Assembly: GCA_035610365.1 (NCBI GenBank) | Contig: CM069439.1 | Location: 24,069,533-24,133,532, forward strand | Source of the DNA: Aquatica leii | Lineage: Eukaryota > Arthropoda > Insecta > Coleoptera > Lampyridae | DNA length: 64,000 bases | Reading direction: 5' to 3' | In this document: piece by piece, positions 45,430-57,337 of the stretch | Layout: every line of letters starts with the position of its first letter | How positions within the stretch are numbered: the first letter of the stretch is position 1 | Made by a program: the position numbers and the translations under genes | The notes under the pieces: generated by a model | Database searches by the model: none | Told to the model about the DNA's origin: nothing | Seen by the model: the letters and a program-made list of their open reading frames with translations, nothing else

Positions 45430-47320
45430 AGATTGTTGTTGCCACGACAGCTTCCCTTCATTCATGAAGTCATGTGATAACTCTTCTCGATGTTATTTAA
45501 ACTCTTCAGCAAATCTTCTAAGAATCACAGGTATACTTAACAATGATGTCAAATTATCATCTTCTCTCCATCGTTCTTGAATAACTTCCCCTGTTGAATT
45601 ATTATCAAAATCAAAAGATCCTGGAGGTGTAAATAAATGTTTCGAAGAGCTGCTGCGTCATAAAAAAAATATGCAAATGAATGGTTGCCATTACAATAAT
45701 TTGTACTTTATGTGGCTGCAGTAGCATAGGCTTTCTAAATACCCTAAATACCAAAGCAAGAATGCCAAATTCATTATCTACTACTCTTCGACCTTTAGAT
45801 AGGCGATAGGTGAAAATTCGTTGTTTTGACCCTTTAGGATGAACCAGGAGTTGGATTTCATAATATTTTTATTCATAGAAAAAGCTGAGTTGGCCAGAAA
45901 AATAACGGGTATGTTTTTATGTATATTTAATAATTTTTGAGGTGGTGAGTGGTAGTGTTTTGAATCATCTCATTCAAACTACAGCTCTTTAGATCGCCTC
46001 AGTCTGAGATTCTTCCTTGTGCACCAATACGAGCGTATAAGAAATTACATTCTGCATTTACAACTGCAAGTAACACTATACTAAAGTTAGATTTCTAATT
46101 GTAAAAATCCGTTCCACTGTTAAAAAGGCAATTAATTACTATATGTTTTCCATCGACTGCTTCAATTGCGTGAGGAAAATTCCACAGTTTCCTGAAATGA
46201 TTTTCTTCTTCCATCCATTTTTCAGCAGTGGATGGTATCTGTAGGAATATAATTTTGTCTATGACTCTCGTTCGTTAATATTTATAAAATAATTAAAATG
46301 ACCCCAAACTAATAAACCATATCGAACATAGTTTTATTTGATTTTTCTGAAATCAAACATGAACGATGGGAACCATAGTAGTCCCGACCAAAGCAAATCA
46401 GAAGTCGGAGCCGGATCCGAAATTACAGATGTTGAAAGAAACTTTCGGCATTTTTAAGTATGCCGCAGAAAGGCCTCCGCCAACCTAAACCTCTGAGGAG
46501 AATCTTTGAGTTGAAATCGTTTTGTGATTTTATTTTTCAAAAAATAAAAAATTACAACAGACAGACCCTGCTATGTGTACAGCAAGATATTATGCAGTCA
46601 ATTTTCCGTGCAGATCAAACATCATTAGCCTATCCACAATATTATGGCAATGCGGCCCAAACTTGTATCCCACGACAATACACACCATTATCAGTAGTGG
46701 CTACTACGCAGGCGACATCCCAGTATGTTAATACATACTCGCACTTACCTCCACTTCAAGCAGGTCAATCGAGTTGTAGTTCTTGTAGTAATACAGCAAG
46801 TACAACACTTGTTTCCTCGCCACAAGACAGGCCTTCCGCAGTTAATTTCAATTCACCCTCATATAATTCTTTATCTCTTCAAAGTGATAATTTAGAAGAT
46901 TTTATATGAATGATGTAGATAATAATTCAATTTTAAGATTTTTGTTCCTCAGAGTTAATAAAGAACTTTCACGTAGTCTTTTAATCCATGACTTAGTGCT
47001 GCACAAATCTCAGGAACAATCTTGCTTATTATTGCAAACTTGTAAAAGAGTCACCAGTAGCCAAAAATCTCAATGTCAATGCCAACCTGTCTTGTACTGA
47101 GATTACTTTCCTGCAATTAGTATTGGATTTTTGAATTCTTGGTCCAATTACATTCAAAGAATATTCAAAATCCGTCGGATTTATTCGTGTGAAATTTACA
47201 TTTTGAAGTTGCAAAGCATTAAGTAGAGCAGATCCAGACAAGTTCCTTATACATTTTGTGACGCCACCATCGTTGTGGACGTTTCTTTTCTTTCAATAAA
47301 GCATCAATAAAAATATATGC
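45430..47320 (-). pseudogene. PIF/Harbinger transposase with an apparent intron
   Basis: First exon (about 47320-46967): RPQRWWRHKMYKE, then the helix-turn-helix region NFTRINPTDFEY, LIGPRIQKS-like sequence, VISVQDRLALTLRFLATGDS and IVPEICAALSHGLKDYVK. A GT...AG interval (46966-46239) follows, after which the same phase continues IPSTAEKWMEEENHF. The catalytic part then gives EAVDGKHI (first D), TDFYN-stop-KSNFSIVLLAVVNAE, GRISD (second D), and GRRVVDNEFGIL, where the expected catalytic E (VENAFGI) reads D. It ends FRVFRKPMLLQPHKVQ. There are a TAG, a TGA and several frameshifts. The intron interpretation rests on exact in-phase joining of VK to IPS; insertion of foreign DNA is the alternative. 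Confidence 0.75.
46359..46912 (+). pseudogene. Harbinger second protein (MADF/BESS-like), antisense inside the transposase intron
   Basis: ATG at 46359 opens MNDGNHSSPDQSKSEVGAGS, which ends at a stop near 46455; a +2 shift joins it to a 150-codon frame (46460-46909). That frame holds FELKSFCDFIFQKIKNYNR, then LLCVQQDIMQSIF, resembling a BESS-type dimerisation motif. A long Ser/Thr/Gln-rich tail ends SDNLEDFI. In PIF/Harbinger elements the partner gene encodes a Myb/MADF-type DNA-binding protein that helps the transposase enter the nucleus and bind the ends. The N-terminal MADF domain is not present, so only the C-terminal half is left. It lies entirely within the 728-bp interval that splits the transposase. 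Confidence 0.55.
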
Positions 47321-47443
47321 GGCACTAGCAATAATTTCTTTCAAAACCGATATGCTGCTCGTTCGAAGTTTCCTCGAACACTACGGCTCGAAGCATTGCT
47401 CGAAAGAAAAACTGTTACAGTAACCGTTGCGGTTACAGTTACG

Positions 47444-48234
47444 GCTTGCCAACAAGTACCTGGGTTATTATTCGTCGTCACTCGAATAATCATTCACCCA
47501 GCATATTTTGCAGGTCTTCGCACGCACTAAAAAGCAATGTTTCGTATAAAACAATCGGATCATTAAAGTAAAAACTTTGAGTCTGGCTAGATCTTTTTTC
47601 CCGTCATTAGTATGGCTTCAATATAAAATAACTTTCTGCATTTTCCACTCGGATTAATAGCAATAGATAAAACATACGTAATGATTATTATATTTATAAT
47701 TAACTAAGCGATGTGAGTTATCGTTATCATACTCCTTTATATCATCAACTGGTTTTATCAAAACCATTTTAAATTAAAAAAAAATGATGCTTCATTTTAC
47801 GCCAATCGTAGGAGAGTAAAAACCGCATTTGTGTTTTAATTCTTCTACTTATTAGCTATTTAACGAACAAAGTTGTTAATGATTAATAATCAAGACATTT
47901 TAACGCCGTGAGCGAGTGTAACGAGAGAACGCATTAATATTGTAGAGATTATTTGTCGCCAATTAAGAAACGAGTTAGTTTTAAAGTTTTCCCATTGATC
48001 GTACATTTGCAAAACGTGTGAAGTTATAAGGAAACTCAAATATACAAACTAATCCGTTGTAACGATTTCATTGGTTGGTATACAAAATCGTTCATTAATA
48101 GAAATGCATTTATTGGTTCAAAATCGTTCATTAATAGTATTTTGCGCTAGCGTTTAATGGACTATCGTTGAAATCCTACTACAGTGAGTAACTAACTTCT
48201 ACCATAATGAGCGTTTTCAATCGATGTACACTGA
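47444..48234. other. Non-coding stretch with a short tandem duplication
   Basis: No gene recognised. 'caaaatcgttcattaatag' occurs at 48083-48101 and again at 48119-48137, a 36-bp-period partial duplication. Confidence 0.5.
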
Positions 48235-50721
48235 CTAAAGAGCGGACAGTCAGGCAAATGCCTGGAGCCTGCCTATTTTGCCTTTTTGTGTAGCTTTTTG
48301 TCTTTTTAAAGAGAATTGTTTTAGATTGCCTTTTTACATATAGATTTTGAAAACTTTGTGTAAACAGTGTTTTAATAGGTAGATGACAATAACGCATTAC
48401 AGAATTTTACTTAAATTACGTACAATAATATAATTAACAATTTTTGCTCAAAAGGTCTTACCACGAACCTATAAATAACAACAGGGATTTTCATGTTTTG
48501 TTAAACAATGGTTTCCAAAAAACATTAAATACAAAAACCGCTTATAGAGAAGAACTATTGTAAGAATTTATACTAGGATTATGTACAATGACAGGTTTAA
48601 CAGAACACTATTTACAAAACCGGAAGGATTTCGGAATGAATCATACTTTATAGGTCTATTCAGTACCTAAGTAAAGCAAACAAATATAGATAATTTTAAT
48701 TCTGTCCGGATGGATTCCTTTAATGACTGAAACACATGACTAAAATATTCTTTGTTTGTTATAAATACCTGTGATATTGTCACACTGTGATAGTCTATTG
48801 CTGTTGTGCTGTGAGTAAGTTTTAAAAAATGCCACCTAATAAACAATCAAAATTTGAAAATTATTACAAGTGGAGTAAATTGGACAATAATTTAACAACC
48901 GACGGGAAAAACCTTTTTTGTCAAGTTTGTTCAAAATCAGTAAGTTTGTATTATCTTAATTTAAATGCTTTTAATTACTAGTATATGTATTATTTAAGAT
49001 AGGTGTTACTAAAAAGTACCATGTAAAACAACACTTGGGTAGTGGTTTACATTTAAAAAATATTAAAAAAACTATGAAACAACCATTGTTAAAAAACGTT
49101 ATAAAAGATCAACAGAATAATCCTGGCCTATCAAAAACAACTTTTGCTCTAGATTTGTGCTCAAATTCCTCTTAAAAAAACTTGATAATATCAATTTTTG
49201 AATTTTCCTCGAAAAATACACCGAACAAGTTGTTCCAGATGAATCAACTTTCAAAAAAAATTATTTAGACATTTGTTACCAATCGTTAAGCAGTTTAATT
49301 AAAGTATTAATAGTTTTCAAAATGCTGGTTTACCTTTTATAGAAAATACAGACAATAAGGAATGAGATTAGGGACCATTACATTTGGACTACGATTGATG
49401 AAACGACCGATTGCAGATGCCGATATATGGTAAATTTTGTAGTTGGTAAATTGTCTGAACTAGAACCAGGAAAAGCTCTTTTGCTAGCGTCCAAAGAAAT
49501 TCCACAGACCAATCAGAAAACAGTTGCAATTTTTTTCGATGATTGTTTACGTAAGTTTTTTTTGATGATTGATTAATATAATCCAATCTATTAATTACAA
49601 TTATATAATTTTATGTTTGTAGGACTTCTGTATCCCAATGGCGTAAAAAAAGAAAAGCTTCTGCTATTTGTAACCGATGCAGCATCTTATATGATCAAAT
49701 CCGCTCAGGCATTAGAAATATTTTATCCGAATTTAAAACATTTAACTTTTCTAGCACATAGAATACATAGGGTGTGTGAATTCATTAGAATTTGCAATAG
49801 CAAACAAGTTAATTTCTGCCACCAAAAAGGTAAAAATCTCTAACATATTAGATTCTCTTTTTGATTATTGGATCTTGTTTCAGGTTTTGTGAAAGCACCA
49901 TTATGGGTAAGGGCCTATAAAGAAAAACTTCTAGATGTTAACATTCCACCGGAACCTATCATAACAAGATGGGGAACTTGGTTTCTGCTTGCATTTTTTA
50001 TGCCACACGTTTTGAAAAAATTAAAGAGGTACAGTTCATACTATAATCTGACATTGTCTTATACATTAATTGACTTGTCTTACTTCAGGTGGTTGAATTA
50101 TTTGACGAGACGGCCTCTGCAGTACTTGCTAAATCTCAAAAAGCTTTTAATGACGAAGCTGTTAAGTGAGGACTAGCTTTTATAAAAACACACTTTTCCG
50201 GTATTCCTGAAAAATTAAAGAAGCTAGAAAAAAGCGCAACCGCAATGACCGAATCTTTCGCTACATTCGAAAGAATAAGAGCAATTATAAGAGCAGGAAG
50301 AAAAGTTAATCAAAAACTGGATTCCGTCACATCAAAAAACCCTTCCTTTGACCTCTTTAAACAACTGACTGAAATTCAAAAAGGGGAGGTCATTAAGCAT
50401 CAACAGAAAATATCTTTAACAATAACAGAAACATCGGCATTAAAATTTGCTCCACTAACATCTTGTGATGTGGAAAGAACTTTTTCCTTCTATAAAAATA
50501 TTTTAAATGATAAAAGGCAACAACTTCTTGGTCAAAATATTGAAAAATATTTAATTTGTGCTTGGGAAAATAATAGCACTTAATAAACATTGAAAAACAA
50601 AAAAAAATGTAAATTTTAATAGATATTTGTGACTTTTTTTATTGCCTATTTGGCAGGTTTAATATGCCTTTTATGCCACCTTTTTTTGGTATTTTTTCTT
50701 GCCTTACTATTCGCTCTTTAC
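48235..50721 (+). mobile_element. hAT transposon, near full length
   Basis: The ends are inverted copies: 'taaagagcggacagtcaggc' at 48236 and the reverse complement of 'gccttactattcgctcttta' ending at 50720. 'gcctatttggcag'-like motifs lie just inside both ends. The interior encodes a hAT transposase with introns. I could not identify an unambiguous 8-bp target duplication, so the exact outer base is uncertain. Confidence 0.7.
48829..50583 (+). pseudogene. hAT transposase gene with introns, few lesions
   Basis: Exon 1 (48829-48939, exactly 37 codons) gives MPPNKQSKFENYYKWSK...CQVCSKS, the first half of a BED-type zinc finger. A 59-bp GT-AG intron (48940-48998) is followed in phase by IGVTKKYHVKQHLGSG, completing the finger's histidine part. 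The catalytic region shows WTTIDETTDCR, FFDDCLRLLYPNG joined across a second intron (49551-49622), LLFVTDAASYMIK, and TFLAHRIHRVCE. Further probable introns are 49830-49883 and 50029-50088. The C-terminal dimerisation region is intact: APLTSCDVERTFSFYKNIL to the stop after AWENNST. Lesions include a stop near 49172, a one-base loss after the third intron and a stop at 50166. It is one of the best-preserved genes in the window. Confidence 0.8.
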
Positions 50722-53700
50722 TTATGACAATACCGGTAGAACAAAATCGTTTTTGCAAAAAACCACAGGGCATCATTTTCAAAAAGTTTTTCAATTGGAT
50801 TTAGAAAAAAACGTTTGGTTCTTGTACCACCTCTTCAGTTGTTTTGCAACGCGTCCTTTAATACTAACCCCTACATCATTATTGTCTGCAACCCTACTCA
50901 TTTCCTAAGTTCTCATCGTAAAAATATTAAATCCAATTCTAAGTTGTGTTTGCATTCACTTTTTTGACCAAAAAATAGTTTGACATCGGTACGTTACACC
51001 TCAATGAAATGAATTGCACGAATTTCTATTTTAACTCATGTTAATACCACAAAAAAATTTTGGTAATTGTGGATTACATGACAAATTTCGAATACTAATT
51101 AGGGTAATTATTCTGTTCCAGCATAATAAAGTATAATTTAATGAAAAATAATGGATAAAAATATCATCAATTTTTCAAATAAATTCATTTTTTATCTACT
51201 CTATTGAATTTGGTATTTCAATGCACATTTAAAGTGTGCATTTTTCTTGCTTTTTATTTATTCAAAGAAAAATGTGTATAAAGAAAAATTATTTTGATCC
51301 CGCAGAGCTTAGTATGACAGGGCGAATTTATATTTAATCTAGAAAGTTCTTTCACAAAAGTAAAAAGTGTATGTTTTGAAAAGAGGTTTAAGAAATAAAC
51401 CCTTTTCTATTGAATTTTTCATGGTAAGAATCTAATTAAGGTCCGTAGGCGTAAAACAGCGGCATGTCGAAGCAATATGCACTATGTTCTATTACTTTTA
51501 GACAGTAGGGTGTCTTGTTCTGTGCGGGTATTCTATCACTGCAAGATGTCTACTGTTAATTGAAAAATCTGCGTTTGACAGTTAAATCCTATCGGTTTTT
51601 CCTAAGCACTCACATCTCCACCTGAAAAGACATTAGAAAGAAGTTTGCGCTATCCTATAAATTGTAACTTTATATGAAAAGTTCGAAAGAAGTAAAACGT
51701 GAGAAAGTGCGTAAAATATACTTAAACGTTAGTGATGATATGAGAAATGTATGCATTTATATATAAAACATTGTTTGAAGATTTCTGACCCCGGAAGTAA
51801 CAGTGTGTTGAAACGCACCGCTTAAGAGTCCGGTTTTTTTACGTGTAAGCAAATTTGCAGTTCTTATACAGTTGTACCAGTTACACAAACAGGATTTGTA
51901 GCACTATATAAAAAAACTTATTATCAACAGGAAGGAATAAAATAATTGTTATTATATGAGAAACACATAAAATGTATAAATATTCAAATAATAAATCTTA
52001 AAGAATGTCGCAACCAGAGGCTCTCATTTTATAAGCAAAAGAGGGGCATTTTTGAAGGGGCATTATCTGTTAAAGCCAGGCGTTCTGTGAAATAAAATAT
52101 CCATCCATCAACTAGTCAAGTCAACACCGCGAATTTAAATAATAATCGCTATAACTTGAAATTATTTTAGTTGTGTATAAATATCATTTTCATCTACAAC
52201 TCGCGCACGTTAACCATTAAATTCTTTGTAAAAATGACGGCTTGTCTGTCAAAAATTTAAATTACTACACTAATTCTTACACGAATTCTGCTACACATAA
52301 ATACAGATACTATCTATGCTTTTTCCCATGATTACTTTGACATACACACAAACTTAAAAGTGTTATTCAGTCACACGCATACCATTTTTTTTCACAATAC
52401 GAAAAATTTTGCACAGCTATTAAATATTTATGTTACACCTATAGCTATCGCAGTGTGGTTCTATCGCATAGACTCTAATTTCCATATGTCATCGGAAAAT
52501 TCTCCAAGGAAAACGCTAAAGGTTTTGTGCAAATGCGTTTATTTCTAAATATCGTTTTACAGCGGGAAACGAACTAAAGAGGTGACGTATAATTTATTTC
52601 TTACCGCAACTAATCGCATACAATTATGAAAGTTTACTATTAATACTTAAACTAAAAAACAGTCGTTTTATCTACTTAGTATGTGCTAATTATGTAAATT
52701 GTGTAATTATGTAAATTTCGATTTATGTGCCATAAACTTATCGGTGCCGTTAACGTACGAATATGGAGAATTCACTGATTGTAAAGAATAAAAATTATGC
52801 AAAAAGCAAGAAAATGAAGGCTACATATTCCATATATAGGGTCGAACCTAATTGGTCCTTGAATCAGATTAATTCAAATCATCCTGTCGCTTATATTACT
52901 TGAAGTCATTGCTGTTTATTTTTTCGCATTACAGCAATTTTTATGCAATTTGATGTCAAACCAAATGCAAATGACAAAATAATGTACAGTAAATTAGTTC
53001 TTACCTTAAAAAACGTAATAAGATATTAAAGAACATATAATATTTCACGTCGCCCACAGAAACAAACTACGAAAATATGCTACAAAAATGTAAAATATCC
53101 GTTTTATTAAGGTCGATTTTATTAATTAAATGTTACGGTAGATTTTATTAATAAATGATAAAAAATTACGAAGCTTTGTAATGTTTTTTATTCAGTAATT
53201 GTAATTACATATTTTGATTGTATATATTTATTAAGTATCTATTTCTCATATTTCAGTTAAGTTGTACAGTGCACGCCGCTTAATATAATCACATTGGGAC
53301 TTGGGTTTATTGATAACAATAACCGAATGATAACAACATCCAATATTCAAAAATTAAATGTGTGTACTATAGCGTCAATACAAACAAAAAACATCAAAAT
53401 AAAAGTTCTAATAAAACATTTAAAAAAATCAAAATTTTGAGCTGAATTAATCGAAAAGTAGAGACCTGTTGCATTAAATAGTTTGTGGACACCGTTAACA
53501 AAAAGAAATAAAAAACAATGTGTCTAATTTACTGTTCTAAAGACTACACATATTTCTTTGTTCACATTGAACACAAAATTAAATACAAAATAATGTTATC
53601 AATTATCATATAAAACGTAGTTGTTATTCTAAGAACTAGAAATTCTTTCCAAGCACATTAAAAATACAAAGTAACTCAAAAATAACATATTTACAGATGT

Positions 53701-53899
53701 TTAAATGAGTTAATGTTACATAGGTCAGTCAAATTACTTGACTTGACTCACTTTACAAACGTATTGTGAATATTTAGCTAAAAAACTAAAGCAAAATAGG
53801 TTATTGCTCATATATAGAAACAAAGCTGAGAAGAAAATTGATAACATAAACTCATATTACGATTATTATAAAGTATAAACAATGTTTTTTCGATGTAGC
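50722..53899. other. A+T-rich non-coding stretch
   Basis: No gene, RNA or transposon recognised. Confidence 0.5.
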
Positions 53900-54495
53900 T
53901 AGAGATTCACAGACTTGGCTTGGTTTTCAAAAACTTGGCGTCAATAACCATCTCACAGCTTTTATCACATGATTAAAATCAAAAGTCAATCTTCACTTAT
54001 TTAAATAGCCAAAACCGGTCTAAAAACTTTAAAGATAAATATCACTTTAGACCTCATAACATAACATAACAGTTACCTCATAACACGGAATCAATCAGAA
54101 GTCAAGAAGAAACGTGTCATCTCGCATTGTGAATATTGTTTAAGGGCATTACTATGTGCCCATTACCCTGCCTACTGCACGTGAATAAAATTGCTATAAC
54201 CATAAAATGTTTATTGTGGTGTCCCTTCACTTCAGTTCAAAGTTGTAACCTATGCTAACAGCTGAGTAATTGTTTATATTGTTACCGTGAACTGTAACAC
54301 GTGCCGGGTATGTGTTTCCAAGTCAGAAACTACTTTTGCGAAAAAAGCACAAACAAATTTGAAAAAGCTTGGAAAAGCTTGAAAACCTGTATCGACAAAC
54401 ATCAAGTCAAGTTTTTACCTTCAAAAACCTTGACTTTCAAGCCCAAGTCAAGATTTTACATTTCAAGTCAAGCTACTTGGGTTGGTGAATCTCTA
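53900..54495. mobile_element. Possible hAT-type MITE with AAGTCAAG sub-terminal motifs
   Basis: The ends TAGAGATTCAC (53900) and GTGAATCTCTA (ending 54495) are exact inverted copies. Inside the right end 'caagtcaag' or its inverse recurs several times between 54400 and 54475, as expected for transposase-binding sites of hAT elements. The left end has only weak counterparts. An 8-bp duplication is not obvious, so this is tentative. The frame at 54301-54555 reads through these repeats and is not a gene. Confidence 0.4.
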
Positions 54496-55086
54496 TATAT
54501 AGTGCAGCATACGTTTGGCCCGTTCTTCAATAAAGTGATAACATTACCCAACTGATAACATGTGCACCAAAAATCCATGCAAATGCAGCCCAACCATGAA
54601 AGAGAGAAATAAATGAGGCAAATTCTGAGACATTGTAGGATGAACTAGACAACGAAGACCAGAATCGCATAAACAAATGTCGATTAGTTTAGATAGCTCG
54701 TAAAACCCACAGAAAAATAGAGAAAAATCTGTTAACTCATCCCACTCAATAGAGCTAGAGATAACAATCGCAAAATTAAAATAAAAAAGAAGTATGCAGA
54801 ACTTAGCGCAGTATCGCTCAAAAACCAGGCTTAAATCAAAAAAACAATTTACTAATTAGATTTTTATACACTTTGGCAAATGTGTAAACTCTCGCAACAA
54901 TTATATTCATCAACATAGCGATAATTCTAAAAAAGACTGCTTAGTATGACCGTCGTATTCATCTCTAGTAATAATAATTATTTTTGATATTTAATAACAA
55001 CACTAACAATAGTCAAAATTCGTAGTTTTTTATTATCTTGACAAAAAACACATTTTTATAAATGATTTGAGAAACAATGTATGATC
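54496..55086. other. Non-coding stretch
   Basis: Nothing recognised. Confidence 0.4.
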
Positions 55087-55150
55087 AGGGCCGCGCCAAG
55101 GAGGGTGCAAACGGTGCATAGCACTGCGGCGACAGGCAAGCGAAAATAAT
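55087..55150. repeat. Possible solitary hAT-like end (CAGGGCCGCGCC)
   Basis: A G+C-rich patch starting CAGGGCCGCGCCAAGGAGGG stands out from A+T-rich flanks and resembles the ends of hAT MITEs such as that at 13756. No matching right end was found, so it would be a truncated copy. Confidence 0.3.
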
Positions 55151-55869
55151 TTATTGAAAAAATACTAATTATTGAATCTTTATTACGTTTAAGATGGCTT
55201 AAACCTACTGCTTATTAATTAAATACATATATAAAGCTTGAAAGCATATGATATACTTATGTACGTAAATAGACACTACAAATATGTCCATCGTAACAAT
55301 GTTAGTGTTAAGATATTTATTATAATATACTATTTTGCAAGCGTTGCTATTACATATACGGTACACACCGCATATTGGAATCACGAATAATGTTATAAGT
55401 CGGGTAATGTTATCACTTTATTAAAAAACGGGCCGGACGTATGCTACTACATGGAAAAAACATCGTTTATATAATTTTGTTTTATCTTATCAATTTTCTT
55501 CCAAGCCTCGTTTCTATACATAAACACTAACCTATTTTGCGTAAATTTTTTAATCGAAGTTTATTTGATGCATATGGATTCAATTCAAAATAAGAACGTT
55601 TTTCGTTTATTTGCAAGCTCAAGTAATATCGGACGTATTTCTCTTTGTAAATAAATATGGTTTTAAGTCTGATTATTAGTTATCGTCGGTGTGACGACTA
55701 TGTACCGTCTAAAGTTAGCACTCTCGGAGCATCAACCCACTCACTAACTTATCTTAGTTGATTGAATCAATTTTATTTCAACATTTTACAATGGCTAAAG
55801 TAATAGCAACGTGATCTTAGCTTAAAAAAGTCAATAATTAGAATAATTAAATAGCAGATTTGCATATTT
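55151..55869. other. Non-coding stretch
   Basis: Nothing recognised. Confidence 0.4.
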
Positions 55870-56285
55870 AACTTTATTTTTGCAGCGTACGTATTTCGAT
55901 TAATCTACGTAACATTACCTCATTTAAACATCTGTAAATACGTCATCTTTGAGTTACTTATTATTTATAATGTACTTGAAGATAATGTGTAGTTCATAAC
56001 AACTTCCGTCACACGTCGCAGTAGACATTTTAAGAACCTGGAATAAACTTTGTTTTTATTCCAAGCTCAAAAGATGTGTGACGAAAGCTGAGCTTGTGTG
56101 ATAACGATAACACAAAAAGTATTCAAAATGGAAAATTGTAAAACATTATTTCGTATTTATTTTTAATTTTATGTCAGCAAATTACTGAAAAGAAATGTGT
56201 AGTGCTTAGAACTAAATTAAAGATTTTAACATTATTTTTGATTTGTTTTCATTCACGGCGTCAACAAACTTAGAAGACTATTTAA
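55870..56285 (+). repeat. Old interspersed repeat R, copy 2 (empty piggyBac site)
   Basis: This aligns with the two flanks of the piggyBac element: 'atttttgcag' on the left matches 40139-40149, and 'aacattacctcatttaaaca' onward matches 42565 onward. At the joint it has one 'gattaatc', that is, a single TTAA with no insertion. Confidence 0.6.
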
Positions 56286-56529
56286 TGATCAGATCCGTAA
56301 TTTTGATGCTATAATTTCACCTTTTAGATTAATCAGATACAAGCTAAATGTATTTACTCCTTTCTATCCAATAAACATTTTGTTTTTCTTTCGGATATCG
56401 GAATTTTGTTATCATTCATCTACGGATTCATTTTAAGAAAAGAGAACCAAATAGAAAAAATTAAAAGACGAACGAAACTAGCATGAGCTGCGTATGCTAA
56501 ATTAAGTTTTATATTAAAAAATAAAGACT

Positions 56530-56900
56530 AAGATGTTTGATTCTGGTGTACTGCCGGTTATGACAGATCGCGCACAAAATAGGATAAAAAAATATAAACA
56601 TCTTAAGAACAACTCAACGAGCTATAGAAAGGTCAATGCTGGAAATCTCGCTAAGGAACAGAAGAACAAACCAGTGGAGAAGACAAAAGACTGGAGTGAC
56701 TGATGTGGTGGAAAAAGCTGCGAAGATGAAATAGTGCTTTGTAGGTAGCTAGATGAGATGCAAAAAAAGGTACAAAGCAATTTGCTTATTGAAGTCTTAT
56801 GAACACAAACAACTAACTGCAGGTCTAATTTGGATGCAGACAGTTCAAAATAGACACAATTTGGAAGAGGCTTATATCCAAAAGTAGATGTGAGACGCTA
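56530..56900 (+). pseudogene. RTE-like LINE ORF2 C-terminal fragment
   Basis: Fragments in changing frames read VLPV near the start, IERSMLEISLRNRRTNQW, TGVTDVVEKAAKMK and finally RHNLEEAYIQK. These are the conserved tail blocks of RTE-type insect LINEs, the same region as 28970-29330 but from a different subfamily by wording. The RT core is absent. Confidence 0.65.
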
Positions 56901-57067
56901 TGAAGAAAGGATGCTAATACAAGAATTCAATGTTTCCATGGTTATAGCTTCTGATGAAAAAAGTTTTTCTCATCTTAACTGAATGAACTATGTCACAAGA
57001 ACAATTAATTAATTCAGACTTCTTCGTTTAGGAGGGGCATGCAAAACCACTTTAATTTATTTTTGTG

Positions 57068-57102
57068 GCAACGTTTCGTGCTAAAGGTGAGCACTTCATC
57101 AG
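57068..57102 (-). ncRNA. Hammerhead-like core, left arm
   Basis: On the minus strand: CTGATGA (57102-57096), one extra A, stem GTGCT/AGCAC, GAAA (57077-57074) and CGTTGCC. The canonical GUC cleavage triplet seen in the other arm is GCC here by one base change. Confidence 0.4.
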
Positions 57103-57301
57103 GCCAAAGAATAAAATCAAGTAGATCAATCCACCGATCAAGGTCAATAATTAAAATTTTTTATATATAACGCAGGACATAAACGTTCAACAAACAATTA
57201 ATTTATGTTTAATGTTTTATTTATTATTAATTAAATACTATCTCGTAAAATTGCCGATGTCCTTGGTCGGTGGATTGATCCACTTGATTTTATTTTTAGG
57301 C

Positions 57302-57337
57302 CTGATGAAGTGCTCACCTTTAGCACGAAACGTTGTC
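57302..57337 (+). ncRNA. Hammerhead-like core, right arm
   Basis: CTGATGA (57302-57308), one extra A, stem GTGCT (57310-57314) and AGCAC (57322-57326) around a 7-base loop, GAAA (57327-57330), a two-pair helix III (AC/GT), and GTC (57335-57337) as a possible cleavage site. Helix I could pair 'ccacttgattttattttta' upstream with 'caaaaataaattaaagtgg' downstream. The extra A after CTGATGA is non-canonical, so activity is unproven. Confidence 0.45.

Larger units (their letters stand above)
45018..47443 (-). mobile_element. PIF/Harbinger DNA transposon
   Basis: Inverted ends 'gtaactgtaactgcaacggt' (left, from about 45019) and its near-exact reverse complement (right, about 47414-47443) bound a 2.4-kb unit. 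It contains a PIF/Harbinger transposase on the minus strand and a second open frame on the plus strand, the usual two-gene content of these elements. A 3-bp target duplication could not be fixed. The element is complete in layout but both genes are mutated. Confidence 0.8.

Noticed and set aside
48083-48137. Possible tandem array or CRISPR-like repeat
   Set aside because: Only two copies of a 19-bp unit; a CRISPR array is not expected in a eukaryotic genome and nothing supports one.
54301-54555. 84-codon open frame with repeated Lys/Ser/Phe segments
   Set aside because: Its pattern comes from the AAGTCAAG sub-terminal repeats of a MITE-like element.
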